From a virus: a DNA stretch of 55,471 bases. Within the stretch, counting starts at the first letter, position 1. Every line of letters begins with the position of its first letter. The stretch covers positions 1 to 55,471 of IMG/VR virus record IMGVR_UViG_3300044614_001468, one strand, 5' to 3'. The notes beneath the pieces are model-generated. The model did not search any database and was not told where the DNA came from. It saw only the letters and a program-made list of their open reading frames with translations. Shown here one piece after another: positions 7,295 through 18,000 of this stretch. Position numbers and translations under genes: made by a program.

Positions 7295-8473
7295 ATGGCT
7301 CTAAACACTAATCCTTTTGTCGAAGGCATCGACCCATCGGCTACGTTTGGCGGATATGCCAGCGTGCTTCTGCAACTCATTCGTCAAGCCCAGCCGTCGT
7401 CGACGTATGGGATGATTTTGTTTGACACCACGGCGCCCGACGTGACCGGGGCAAATGCGTGGCGCAAGCGTTGTATTTGGATTGATCTAACTGTTCCCGG
7501 CACGCCGACCGTGAACGTGTATAAGGAAGGTGGCTCGCCGGGTTGGGATAACGTGCAGTCTGTTATTCCTAACGACACGATCACGACCACGATGATCAAG
7601 AGTTATAACCCTTCGATACCCAATACAGGCGTTACACTTCCTAAACTATCTCCGAGCGGCGGCACAGCTAATCAACTTATCCGCGTCAACGGCACTGGGA
7701 CCGCATTTGAGTTTGTTTCTCTTGCCTCTCTTGTCACGGCTGGATCTATTCCAGTTGGATCTCTTATCACGACAGGTATTCCAGCCGCACAACTTCGGTT
7801 TGCAGGCGTGGTTGGACCGGGCGTCGCAACGTGGTATGATGCACAACAGATCATTAATAATCTTGCAAATGCCTCTATCCCGACAGATTTGATAGGACCT
7901 GCTCCCGCAGCAACCTCGCGCAGTCAGTTTCTCACGACGCGCTTAGGCGATCCTTTTGCCGCATGGCGTTATTTTGATCCCACGAATGATCTACAGGCAA
8001 ATGCGTTGAATGGTAATCGTTTGACGAATAACACTGTCGCGCTGAGTAAGATTATTCCGGCGACAACAGATGCGATGTTAGTTACGCAGGGCGGTGTGGT
8101 TGATTGGATTCCTCTTCCGACTGCGAATTATGTCAATAAATATGAATCAACTGCGACAGCGTTGCCTGCTACAGGTGCTACAATTACGCCGCTTACGCAT
8201 GGTTTAGGTGGACAACCGATTAGTGTTTATGGTGTGTTAGTTTGCGTTACAGCTGAATATGGTTATGTTGCAAATGATGAGATTCCTTTGTGTCAGGTCG
8301 CTACATCAAGCACAAATAACGAATTTCCAGTATTCTATTATCATGCTACCACAACGCAAATTCATTGCGTACGTTCAAGTTCTGCAGGACTTCTTACGGC
8401 TAGAGCAAATAACGGTAATGGTATTGCACTAACAGACGGTAACTGGCGCATCAAGTTCTACGCTATCAAATAA
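7295..8473 (+). CDS. Tail fibre/appendage protein (392 aa)
   Basis: A 392-residue protein rich in T, V, G and A. It has a conserved opening (MALNTNPFVEGIDPSATF) and a middle segment SGGTANQLIRVNGTGTAFEF of the kind seen in fibres after collagen-like or connector regions. It is flanked by the tail spike and a tail tubular protein, so an appendage or adaptor role is likely. Its stop (TAA) overlaps the next ATG by one base. Confidence 0.65.
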   Translation: MALNTNPFVEGIDPSATFGGYASVLLQLIRQAQPSSTYGMILFDTTAPDVTGANAWRKRCIWIDLTVPGTPTVNVYKEGGSPGWDNVQSVIPNDTITTTMIKSYNPSIPNTGVTLPKLSPSGGTANQLIRVNGTGTAFEFVSLASLVTAGSIPVGSLITTGIPAAQLRFAGVVGPGVATWYDAQQIINNLANASIPTDLIGPAPAATSRSQFLTTRLGDPFAAWRYFDPTNDLQANALNGNRLTNNTVALSKIIPATTDAMLVTQGGVVDWIPLPTANYVNKYESTATALPATGATITPLTHGLGGQPISVYGVLVCVTAEYGYVANDEIPLCQVATSSTNNEFPVFYYHATTTQIHCVRSSSAGLLTARANNGNGIALTDGNWRIKFYAIK

Positions 8474-9462
8474 TGAACTCCCTCATCCAACAAGTTTCCG
8501 AGACAGTCGGAGTTCTTCCTGACTCACAGGATAAAGAAGCTCAAGTGCTCGCGTGGCTGAACCGCGCGGCCGTGATGATCTATGACCAGTATGATCTGCC
8601 CGGCTCTGTCTTTGAACAGTTTTTCTGCGTAGACAACAACAAACACGTTATCACATTTCCGTGGTACGTGGGCGCGATTAGAGGCGTTCGCTGGCACGAT
8701 TCATCGCGCCTCGTGACCATGCGAGACATGCGGCCACGCTATCACGGTGTGCCTTGGACGCAGCCTTATCTACAATGGCGCCAGATTGCGGCCACTCCGC
8801 TACATACCCCGCTGACTAACGCGGGGCCTTTGACTTTTCAGATCAATGCGATAGAGACAGAGCCATTTGACATCATCGTCAACGGCCAGACTTCTCTTGC
8901 AGCGAATACAACAGAGATCATAAGCTTTACGCCCGGCGATCTCGTTAAGACCTCTGTCAATCTGTTCGAGCCAGAAAGTCCTTTTGGCGTGACCTCGATC
9001 AAGAAATCGCGTGCGACTAACAGCGACGTGATCGTGCGCGTGACTGCGACTCAAGCCGAAGTCGGACGCATTGCAAATAATCAACTCTATGCGTCTAATC
9101 TGCGCGTTCAGATCTTGGATTGGAACGCAAGCACTCCGTTTATTCTCGGAGAAGATTGCGTAGAGGTTCTCTATAAACAACGCTTCTCGCCCTTCGTCAA
9201 CCTTAACTCGATCTGGACTGACGAGCGTCTCGTACAGGCTCTTGTTTATGGCGTCAAGTATATCTGCGCTTTTGAGAAAGAAAAGATGGATATCGCTGAC
9301 GCAAGCAAACAAGTGATGGCTGAGATCTGTAAGGGCGTGTGTGAGAATCTCGAAAGCGGCACTGAGCTTATGGTGCAGACTGAGCGTCATGCCGCGCAAG
9401 ATGCTGCGATTATGTTCCCAGTTTGGCCGCTTGTTCAAGGAGGAGTTCGAAACCTATGGTAG
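8473..9462 (+). CDS. Tail tubular protein A-like / head-tail adaptor (329 aa)
   Basis: The N-terminal ~45 residues (LIQQVSETVGVLP, VLAWLNRAAVMIYDQYDLPG) form the helical pattern typical of podovirus tail tubular protein A / gp11-like adaptors. A beta-rich middle and a helical end (LVQALVYGVKYICAFEKEK) follow. It directly precedes the large tail tubular protein B-like gene, the usual order in T7-like phages. It would form the ring joining portal and tail nozzle. Assignment rests on fold pattern and order, not a diagnostic motif. Confidence 0.6.
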   Translation: MNSLIQQVSETVGVLPDSQDKEAQVLAWLNRAAVMIYDQYDLPGSVFEQFFCVDNNKHVITFPWYVGAIRGVRWHDSSRLVTMRDMRPRYHGVPWTQPYLQWRQIAATPLHTPLTNAGPLTFQINAIETEPFDIIVNGQTSLAANTTEIISFTPGDLVKTSVNLFEPESPFGVTSIKKSRATNSDVIVRVTATQAEVGRIANNQLYASNLRVQILDWNASTPFILGEDCVEVLYKQRFSPFVNLNSIWTDERLVQALVYGVKYICAFEKEKMDIADASKQVMAEICKGVCENLESGTELMVQTERHAAQDAAIMFPVWPLVQGGVRNLW

Positions 9463-11987
9463 TCACAAAAACTAATTGGCTTGGCGGAATCAATCAGCTC
9501 TCGGATATTACGAAGCTGAGTGATAACGAGTATTGGATTCTGATCAATGCGCGCGTTCGAAAGAATGTCGTTGAGGCAGTACAGCTGCCCTTGAACGTCA
9601 CGAACAATCTGTCAGAGGTTGGAAACATCCAAGATATCTCGGCCGCAGGAAGTCTTCTTGTAGCGTTTGCTGGTGGCCAAGCGTTCTATAAAACAACAGA
9701 CGGAACGTGGCTTTTGATCGAAAGCTTCACGATGGGTTCTACTCAAAGCAGGGTTTATACTGCGCTTATTCCCGCTTCGACTGTAAACTTTACGCGTGCA
9801 GTTACTTCATCGACTGGAACTCTTACGCTCGGCGGGGCTGTCGGTGCTTCTCCCAGCGCGCTGATTGTGATGGATGGCGTGTTGCAACCGTGGGTTATCT
9901 TTCCCGATGGCACTTCGCGCGTGACAGATACTTATGGCGCTTGGACTCTTGCGCATCCTGAATATGTTCCCATCGCCAATTATCCGATGTTCTATAACGG
10001 CGTTCTTTACGCGGTTATGGCAGAGGGCGCAAATCCGGCAAGCAGGAAGAATCAGATCGTGCGCTCAGTTACTGGATCGCCTTTGAACTTTCTTATCGCT
10101 GTCACGCCGACCGGAGATAAAACCTCTACAAGCGAATTAGAAGGCGGCGCGTTGGCGTTGGCCACGAATGTCGATTACAACGACGTGACTTGCCTTGCGC
10201 CTCTAAATGCCAATGACGGAGGTTTCTTCGTCGGCACTCAGCACTCATCTTTCATAGTCTATCCTGACTATAACAATCTGATCTATGCGGAACCTACTTT
10301 CCGCAATCAGAGCATTACTTCGATTGGGCCGCTAAATCCTGATTCCGTTGTGGACGTGCTCGGGGATGTGGCATTTGTTCATGACACCGGAATTAGGAGT
10401 TTCAACGGGATCACGCAATTCCGATTTGAGGGTCGGAATGCGCCCTTTAGCGGTCCAATCAATTCTCTCATAGACGGCATAACGCAGACATCTGCGGCGA
10501 CGGGCACTCACGACAACTATGCGTTGTTCGCCGTCACGACCATCTATGGCAACGGTATTCTGTGGTTTGACACACTGCTACAGAAATTCGTCTCGCTTGA
10601 TATTTATCCCGGCGTCGGAACCATACAGAAGTTCGCGTCTACGTTAGACAACGGTACGCGATATACTTACTTCATGACGACGACCGGGGTTTATCGCTTA
10701 TTCGGATCGTCTGAGCGGGCCACAGTCTCACTTTATGGCGCCGAGGTTGTTCCGGCTGATGATTATAAGAGCGTAAAAATGCAGACTTTACGTCTTAGCT
10801 TTAACAACGTGATCGAGGGTGGAACTCTAGAGGCTTCATTGTATGTTAATGGACAGTTCTGTAATCGTAAAGTCGTAGGAATTAACTCATTGCCGGTTAA
10901 TTCTAGTGCTGTCGAAAGCATTCCTTATAATGGCGGCTTAACTGATGGCGTGTTTGCGACCGCTGAGATTAATTTTATGGACGTGGCGCCGGAGGGTGAT
11001 CGCGTTGGCGTGTTGATTAGGTTTGACACAGATGGCGGATTGATTTCTGCGACCGCTGAAGTACAGCAAAATAGTGTGTGGCCGAAGGTTAATGCTCTCG
11101 GTGTCATTGGATCTCTACCTTATGAGACCTTTGCCGTGATTGGGAATGATGGCATTCCTGATATTGTAGGTGGCGGCGTTGCGCCCACATTTACATATGA
11201 TGAAGTATCAAGGCGCAAGGCAATTAATGCGCGCATAAAGAACATTACGGGACTAACAAAGATTATCGGCACGGGCAATCACAACTATGGTTTGCCTTTT
11301 GGTGGATATGGTCCCGGAACGGCTTTGGCAATTCCTCAAACCATCGTACCTTTCTGGGACGCAATTAAGGATAAACTTCTTTTTGTGCCCGGTCAGGTTG
11401 ATAATGACTCTGCGGCCGCAAGTCCGTTGTTTAACTATCAACAGCATCTGCGTTACTTCCAATACACCAGCGAATATGTTGATATTTTCCTGATCAATAC
11501 AGGATATGACTCGACAATGTTCCAGACTGAAGTAGACAATATTGTCCCGCTAGGAGCTAACATATCCGTCAGCGTTCAGTTTCAATGGCTGCGTAATGCG
11601 TTGGCAAACAGCACGAAGAAACATAAATGGGTTGTCGTCCATCAACCTCCTTTTACAAGCGGCAATGATTTCTATAGCGCTACGAATTCTAATCTTAATC
11701 TGCAGTTTATTCAAGCTGTGCCCTTTAAGAACTGGGGTGCGACTGTATTGTTGGCTGGATGTTCTGCTCTGGTTGAGAGGCTTGACTGGAATGGGTTACC
11801 CGTTATTATCAGCGGCGCTGGCGGCAAGGCTCTTACTACCGTACATAATCCGCCAATTGCTCAATCAAGCTTTGCCTCGGCCACACAAGGAGCCTATTGG
11901 GAAGCAGTTGTTAGTAAGCTGTCTGTAGAGTTTCTCTGTAAAACCGCAACTGGCTCAATTCTGGATAGGTATTTTCAACCAGTATGA
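9456..11987 (+). CDS. Tail tubular protein B-like with degenerate phosphatase domain (843 aa)
   Basis: The start at ATG 9456 is preceded by AAGGAGGAG, one of the few Shine-Dalgarno-like sequences in the window. Residues ~1-550 read like a podovirus tail nozzle protein (opening TNWLGGINQLSD; internal FVHDTGIRSFNGI). Residues ~555-843 resemble a purple acid phosphatase: FAVIGNDG, GTGNHNYG, VPGQVDND, VVVHQPPFTSG, LAGCSALVERL and ISGAGG fall in the family's motif order. The expected ligands in GDxG, GDN, GNHD and GHxH are mostly replaced, so the domain is probably not catalytic. It may bind sugar or phosphate, or serve as a structural module. Confidence 0.7.
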   Translation: MVVTKTNWLGGINQLSDITKLSDNEYWILINARVRKNVVEAVQLPLNVTNNLSEVGNIQDISAAGSLLVAFAGGQAFYKTTDGTWLLIESFTMGSTQSRVYTALIPASTVNFTRAVTSSTGTLTLGGAVGASPSALIVMDGVLQPWVIFPDGTSRVTDTYGAWTLAHPEYVPIANYPMFYNGVLYAVMAEGANPASRKNQIVRSVTGSPLNFLIAVTPTGDKTSTSELEGGALALATNVDYNDVTCLAPLNANDGGFFVGTQHSSFIVYPDYNNLIYAEPTFRNQSITSIGPLNPDSVVDVLGDVAFVHDTGIRSFNGITQFRFEGRNAPFSGPINSLIDGITQTSAATGTHDNYALFAVTTIYGNGILWFDTLLQKFVSLDIYPGVGTIQKFASTLDNGTRYTYFMTTTGVYRLFGSSERATVSLYGAEVVPADDYKSVKMQTLRLSFNNVIEGGTLEASLYVNGQFCNRKVVGINSLPVNSSAVESIPYNGGLTDGVFATAEINFMDVAPEGDRVGVLIRFDTDGGLISATAEVQQNSVWPKVNALGVIGSLPYETFAVIGNDGIPDIVGGGVAPTFTYDEVSRRKAINARIKNITGLTKIIGTGNHNYGLPFGGYGPGTALAIPQTIVPFWDAIKDKLLFVPGQVDNDSAAASPLFNYQQHLRYFQYTSEYVDIFLINTGYDSTMFQTEVDNIVPLGANISVSVQFQWLRNALANSTKKHKWVVVHQPPFTSGNDFYSATNSNLNLQFIQAVPFKNWGATVLLAGCSALVERLDWNGLPVIISGAGGKALTTVHNPPIAQSSFASATQGAYWEAVVSKLSVEFLCKTATGSILDRYFQPV

Positions 11988-12349
11988 GTTTCTGCATCAA
12001 TGCAGTTAAGCTATTCGAATGGGTCTTGCGGCATCCCGGCCGCGAAGCCTGTTTTGGAGTGGCATCTGATATTGATATCGTTATGCATTGTGATCGTATT
12101 CTCAAAGGAGAGAATACAGAGCTATTCGTTCTTGAAAAAGATAACGAGACTCCTTTGATTGCACTATGGTGCGAGCTAGATCATGAGCGCAAGAACATAC
12201 ACATCTTAAATATTCTAGGCGACCGAGGCTCCTTAAAGGGTGCGATTGGCGCTTGGGATTCACTTTATCCTGAATGGTCTGTGAGTGGAGCGCGGCGCAA
12301 GAGTAAGCAAAACGTACAGTACAAACTTTCCGAATTTACCAAACAATGA
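11984..12349 (+). CDS. Unknown virion-region protein, possibly GNAT-like (121 aa)
   Basis: A compact alpha/beta protein overlapping both neighbours by four bases (ATGA), so translationally coupled. The pattern ELFVLEKDNETPLIALWCELDHERKNIHILNILG suggests antiparallel strands followed by GDRGSLKGAIGAWDSLYPEW, loosely like an acetyltransferase core. A clear acetyl-CoA loop is not seen. It occupies the slot of T7 gp13/gp14-type small internal proteins. Confidence 0.5.
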   Translation: MSFCINAVKLFEWVLRHPGREACFGVASDIDIVMHCDRILKGENTELFVLEKDNETPLIALWCELDHERKNIHILNILGDRGSLKGAIGAWDSLYPEWSVSGARRKSKQNVQYKLSEFTKQ

Positions 12350-13668
12350 ACACATTTGAGATTAATCTCTCTAAAGTTCTCAGCCATTCAATGGTCTGGG
12401 AATCTTCTCGTCTTGAAGTCGACAATGGTATTCCTCTGGGATATTATCGCAATGGCGGCTCGCCAGCTCCCGGTACGCAGGAGTCGATGGCTGAGGTCAT
12501 GAAGGCTTATCGGGAAAACATTATCCCGATGATTCAACAGCAAGTCACTGCTGCTCGACAATATGAGCCTGAGATGCAGAAGCTGCGCGAAGAAATTTCG
12601 CCAAAAGAACAAGCTCTAAACAAGAGGCTCTATGAAGAGTTTGGGCCTGAGTTTGCGCGCATTGGATCGCAGATTGCCCGACAGAATGCACAGGCTCAGG
12701 CTGAGACTGATCTTGGTATCGTGAGCGGGACTGGTCGAGAGCTTGTGCGTGAGGCAATGCGCACGCAGAAGGAAGCTGATCCTGAAGCTTATCGTGCGCG
12801 TGAGTTGGCTTTGGCGAATCTTGAACAGCTTCAAGGATCTTTGACTGATCCCAATGCCGGTCTTAGCGGCGCCGAGCGCGCTGAGATTGATAGGTCAATG
12901 GCGCGTGAGAACTTTGCGCGTGGCACTGGAGCGACTCCCACGGCGACTTCGACTGTTTCTAATGCGATGGCCTTTGGTCAAGCGGGTGAGGCTCGTAAGG
13001 CTCAACGACAGAGTGCGATTGCTAATGCTGCTCAGTTGGCTGCTGGCTCAGTGCAGCCTTTGTCGTCGCGCATTGACACCTTCCAGCTCACAACTGGTCG
13101 TCCCTCAGTCAATCAGGGCGAGGCTCGCACGGGCGCTGCGCGTGAGGTTGGACAGGAATCAAATGCGATGGGCATGAACTTGTTTGGCAACGCGAGTCAG
13201 ATGCGCCAACAGGAGAATCAAATCAATGCGTCCCGTAAGGATGCACTCGATGCGCTTACGCAGGGCGTTAGTGCAGCTGGCGGCATCTCTAAGATGGCTT
13301 GCTGCTGGACCTTTGCTGAGGCTTATTACGGCTGGGAGAATATTCCTAACGAGGTTCGCGTGCTGCGTGATCTTGAATACTCGCTACAGAAGCGCGAAGG
13401 CTATCGCCGCATGAGCCGTTTCCTTGTGCCGCTGATGAAGAAATCTTCGATCGTGCGCGGTTTGGTTAACGCCTTCCTTATCAAGCCCGTCACTAGCTAC
13501 GCAAATTATTATGTGCATGGTCAAGGAATGGGCTGGGTGTTTGCGCCCGTGACCAATCTTTACTTTGCAGTCTGGGAAGACATGGGCGCTCGCGCCGGTG
13601 TTCCTAACGACGTAATGAATCTGCGGCTCGCTGCAGGTGTCTGGAACTCTGGACTCTATCCTCTCTGA
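12346..13668 (+). CDS. Internal virion protein with C-terminal CFI-type domain (440 aa)
   Basis: Residues ~45-300 are alanine/glutamine-rich helices (AYRENIIPMIQQQVTAARQY and onward), as in internal core proteins ejected ahead of DNA. The last ~120 residues begin CCWTFAEAYYGWENIPNEVR and continue VLRDLEYS, LVPLMKKSSIVRG and YANYY. This matches the pattern of the bacterial CFIATAAYGS-type domain (Cys, then VRxLRDxR), a small domain often found at the ends of envelope proteins. The product probably belongs to the internal core or channel. Confidence 0.6.
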   Translation: MNTFEINLSKVLSHSMVWESSRLEVDNGIPLGYYRNGGSPAPGTQESMAEVMKAYRENIIPMIQQQVTAARQYEPEMQKLREEISPKEQALNKRLYEEFGPEFARIGSQIARQNAQAQAETDLGIVSGTGRELVREAMRTQKEADPEAYRARELALANLEQLQGSLTDPNAGLSGAERAEIDRSMARENFARGTGATPTATSTVSNAMAFGQAGEARKAQRQSAIANAAQLAAGSVQPLSSRIDTFQLTTGRPSVNQGEARTGAAREVGQESNAMGMNLFGNASQMRQQENQINASRKDALDALTQGVSAAGGISKMACCWTFAEAYYGWENIPNEVRVLRDLEYSLQKREGYRRMSRFLVPLMKKSSIVRGLVNAFLIKPVTSYANYYVHGQGMGWVFAPVTNLYFAVWEDMGARAGVPNDVMNLRLAAGVWNSGLYPL

Positions 13669-13671
13669 TTT

Positions 13672-15021
13672 ATGGCTATTAAAGAATATCGTGTAGCGCA
13701 GGCTGATACTCGACCAATTCGTCGTCGACCTTTGTCTTATTATCGTGATCTCGTACCTTCTCAGAAGGACTCGAAGGACGGTGACAATGCTCCGTTGCGC
13801 ACGAAGGATCAGCCTGCTATCACGGCGCAGGGACGTTCGCCTCGTTATGATGCAGGTTCGATCATGGGCATGATTAGTTCTATGCGCTCGCCGGGTGAGG
13901 CTAATACGGCTTATGATCCCTCGAAACCAGTTGGTGGCGAGAACGTGCCTTATAAGCCCACGACGGGAATTGGCGGTGCGCTCAGTCGTTTCTTTGGCAA
14001 TCAGGCCAATGAGATGAATGTTGCTGCACAGGAACAACAGGCGGCTGAGAAGATGGCTGCGGATAAAGCTGAGAAGGAAAGGCAAGCGAAGAAAGAAGAC
14101 CTCGCTGAAGAGATTCGTTTGCGCGAGGAAGGACCTGCTGCACGCTTTAAGATTAGTCAAACGGCCGCTGACACAGCCGAGGCTAATCGTTTGGCTGCTG
14201 AGAATAAGCGACTTGAGCTTGAAGGTAAACGCATTGGCTTGACAGAGCGTCAAATCGAAGAGGCTAGGCTGGATCGCGTTGCGCGTTTGCAAGCTGAAAA
14301 AGAAGATCGTGATATTCGGATTGAGAATATGCGTACTCAGAATGCGATTAATGATGCAGAGTTTGGACTGCGGAGTCGCGTAGCTAATCAGCCGCGTTTT
14401 GGCGTTCACACCACTGACAAAGGTGGTATGACTATTTACAATCAAACTACCGGCGAACCTGTTCGTACTTATACGCCGGGAGGTATGGGGATGATTAAGG
14501 ATGCTAAAGGTAATATGGTTCCCGGTATGACTCAGGGCGGCTGGGAAGATTATGTTACGCCCGTGACTGTTCCTAAAGATCTTCCTGATTCGCCGCAGGT
14601 TGATCGCACAACTGGTGCTGCGCCAGGTGGTCCGCGTAAAGATACAATGGGCGGCAAGGTGCCTCCGCCTGAAGTGACTCCTATGCGTGCTGCCGCGCCT
14701 TCGCCTGAGGCTGACGCTAGTTTGCTCGGGCGCTTTAAGACTGCTATGCCTAGCTTGAGCTTTGCGCAACCTTCCGGTCGCGGTTATCAAGTTGCGCCAC
14801 TTACTGAAGGAGATGTTGCTCAACAAGCTATGGGACAAATTGCTTATCCGCTTCGTGCGGCTGTTGGTCAGCAAGTTAAAGGTCAGTATACAAATCCAGA
14901 AGAAGTTGCTATGTCTATGGAATACCCAATGCCAGCTAGTAGATTCAGGAGACCTTCAGCAAAAGAACAGGCTGAAGCTCTTGCTGCAGGTGATTTGATT
15001 CGTAAAATGTACGCTGAATAA
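13672..15021 (+). CDS. Internal virion protein, coiled-coil (449 aa)
   Basis: It begins MAIKEYRVAQADTRP. Residues ~105-230 are almost continuous charged coiled coil (AAEKMAADKAEKERQAKK, ARLQAEKEDRDIRIENMRTQ). A glycine/proline-rich linker and a short helical end (SAKEQAEALAAGDLIRKMYAE) follow. There is no catalytic signature. It sits one base from the giant internal protein gene and is probably a core protein or ejection partner. No family assigned. Confidence 0.6.
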   Translation: MAIKEYRVAQADTRPIRRRPLSYYRDLVPSQKDSKDGDNAPLRTKDQPAITAQGRSPRYDAGSIMGMISSMRSPGEANTAYDPSKPVGGENVPYKPTTGIGGALSRFFGNQANEMNVAAQEQQAAEKMAADKAEKERQAKKEDLAEEIRLREEGPAARFKISQTAADTAEANRLAAENKRLELEGKRIGLTERQIEEARLDRVARLQAEKEDRDIRIENMRTQNAINDAEFGLRSRVANQPRFGVHTTDKGGMTIYNQTTGEPVRTYTPGGMGMIKDAKGNMVPGMTQGGWEDYVTPVTVPKDLPDSPQVDRTTGAAPGGPRKDTMGGKVPPPEVTPMRAAAPSPEADASLLGRFKTAMPSLSFAQPSGRGYQVAPLTEGDVAQQAMGQIAYPLRAAVGQQVKGQYTNPEEVAMSMEYPMPASRFRRPSAKEQAEALAAGDLIRKMYAE

Positions 15022-15022
15022 T

Positions 15023-18000
15023 ATGACACAAGCACAATATCAATGGCTTCAAGATAACGGCTACGATCCTACGGTCTATGACGTAGATCCTCGTGGTCGT
15101 GTTGTTAAGAGTCCTGTAGCGCCTGAGCCTGTTCAACAAAAGATGTCTCCTCTGCGTGCAGCGGGGACTTCTTTCTTGGGTAATTTGTTGCCGAGTGCGG
15201 CTGGTCTTGGCGGAGCTAAGCTGGGTATGATGGCTGGCGCACCATTCGGTCCTATTGGCGTTGGAATTGGTGCAATCGGCGGCGGCCTTGGCGCAGGTTA
15301 TCTCGCAGGCAGAGGTCAAGAGGCTGCTCTTGAGCAGATTGCTCCTTCTGCGCTTGAGGAGATGCGCCGTGCAGAACAAGATCAGCCTATCTATTCGTAT
15401 CTAGGCGGCTTTGCTCCGAATGCTTTGGCGTTCAGGCCGTCTGTGCAAGGCATGAAGGGCTTGCTGCGGCCCACTGTGCGAGGCACTGAGACTCTCACCG
15501 AGGCTTTGGCTAAGCCTGAGTTTATTGCACCGGCGGCTAACATTGCTGCGAATGTGGCTGGCTCGACGGCGGGTCAGCTTGTGAATATGTCACAAGGCGG
15601 TGAGTTCTCTGGGCCACGTTTTGCTGCTGATGTCACACTGGGGACACTATTTAATCGGCCCACTGCTCTTGGAAGACGGATGGGTTTTCAGGATATTCCT
15701 GAGCCTCGTCGTGAAGCTCCGGGTGATCTTGCGGCTGCGCGTGAACAAGCTGCATTCATGGAATATCCGCCGCAGGATTTTATCACGCCCCGAGAAGAGC
15801 GCGGTGCGCAGGACATCAAGACTCCTGGTGTTAACATTACGCCTGAAGGACCTGAACAGTTCTTTACTGCTGAAGGCAAACGCATGACCGAAAAGGCTAT
15901 GGCTAAAGACTACACCAACTGGTGGAAGTCTGAGACTGAGCCGACTACGGATCTGATCAAAGGCGCGGCTGAGGAGATTAAGATGAAGGTTCCTAAAGAA
16001 CGCCTCGCTGAGCTGGCCCAAGATCCTGAGGTTGGTGCGGCTTTGCGCGATCCGTCGCGTATGCCAGCGTTCATCGCTAAACAGGCTGAGCAGTCTCTTG
16101 AAGACGTGTATCAGATGATGGCGCGTCGTGAAGTTGAGCAGCGCTTTGCGTCGCCTGAAGAAGCTGCGAATCAGCGTGCTTTGCAAGAGCTGCGTGCTGA
16201 ACGCGGACTTCCGTCTGAGACTGCACTTAGCGATGTTGAGGAGGCTTATGCTGCTCGTCAACGCACTCCTACTAAACAAGCTCAGGAACTTTATGGGACT
16301 GAATTAGCCGGAGGTTCTGGCCGACCTCCATCGCTTAGCCAAGTTGCAGGCGCTGATAAGAGCGCTTATGAAGCTTACAGTGGAGGAGCACCTAAACAAC
16401 GTGTGTCAACGGGAGCTAGATTTCTTACAGCAGCAGATGCTGAAAATCAAAGAGCTCTACAAAAACTACGTGCTGAACGCGGATTACCTAATGAGTCTCC
16501 ATTAAGCGATATCAATGCGGCCTATGAAGCCGCTGCTAGATCCAAGGCTGCAAGTCAACGCACTGCTGATGTTCGGGCTAGGGAACTTTATAGTCCTGAA
16601 CTCACAGGAATCTCTGGCCGTCCGCCTTCTGTCAGTAAGGCTTCAGAGGGCTATCAGCTTATTCCTCCGACTGAATCGCCTAGGAGTGCTATTGAAGCTG
16701 GCCGAGAAGTTTATAGTCAAGAACTTGAAGGCCCTTCTGGAAGACCGCCTTCTGTCGGTCAAGTTGCCAAGGCAGACAAGACCGCTTACGAAGCTTATAG
16801 CGGAGTTCGACCTGCACCTGAAGTTAAGAATGCGACCGAAGCTGCGCGTGAGATCTATACTCGCTTGCAGCGTCCTGCTGAAGAATACACCGGCAAGATC
16901 ACCCAAGAAGACATCAACCTTGCGACCGAGATTGCTAATCGCCGCGGCCTGAAGATCGAGCTTGATCGAGCCTATGCTGGCGACCAGCAAGTGCGTGGTC
17001 TGTATATGGTTGACGCTGATGGTAATCGCATCATTCGTGTTAATCCTCTTATGGCCACGGCTGACACAGCCATTCACGAGATCGGTCACGATATCTTTAA
17101 GGGCGTGACTAACAAAGGAATGCGCCGGTCGCTGATGGACACCGCGATGGATAGCCCAGCGTACAAGGCTGAACTTGCGGCGCGTGCGGAGGAAGTTAAA
17201 CAAGGAAAGATCACGCAAGAACAAGCTAATGACATCGCGCTCGAAGAAGGCTTGATTCAGGCCTTTGGCGAACAGATGCCTCAGGTTAAGCGGGGAGAAT
17301 TGCGTGCGTGGTATCAAGCGTTCAAGGCTTCGATGAAGCAGCTTGTCACAGGCAAGATGTCACCTGAAGACGCACTCGCTTGGATGCACTATGCTACGAC
17401 TGAGGCTGTGCCTTGGAAGGGTGTTGCTGTGGCGAAGGTTGATGTTGGAGGTGAGAGGATGCAGCGTGGCTCTGAATTATTTAGTTTAACAAACGAGGAC
17501 TTTGCACCTTCCAGTGATCCCAAGTTTCTACATGCAACACACTTAGAACAAAACAATCCAACAGGGCTAAGAGTAGCTGCGCGGGAACCATCTGGCAAAG
17601 TAACAATCGGTAAGCTTGGAGATCTACATATGGATCTTCCAGCTGTTGCTGAAAACAGCGAGTTTGGTTTTGTAGATAAAACTGGAAATTTCTTAACTCG
17701 TGAGCAAGCATCTGCACAAAGAGCTAATCCAGACATCCGTTATCAACGCTCTATCCTCTCCGAAGCCAAGACCCCAGCAGAACTCGATTATCTCGCGTCC
17801 AAGGGCGGACCGTTCGCTGACGTAGCTACGAACGTAAAGGCTGCTTACAACACCCGCGACTTCAAACAAGGTCAATGGTCAAGTAAGTTCTCTCTCACGA
17901 GCGCGCTTCCTGAAGAAGCTCGCGTGCGTTTGTTTAATCATCTCGCCGGAGAGTTTGATTCAGGCGTGCGTTCTACTCCTGCGAGTGACATCCGCGCAGC

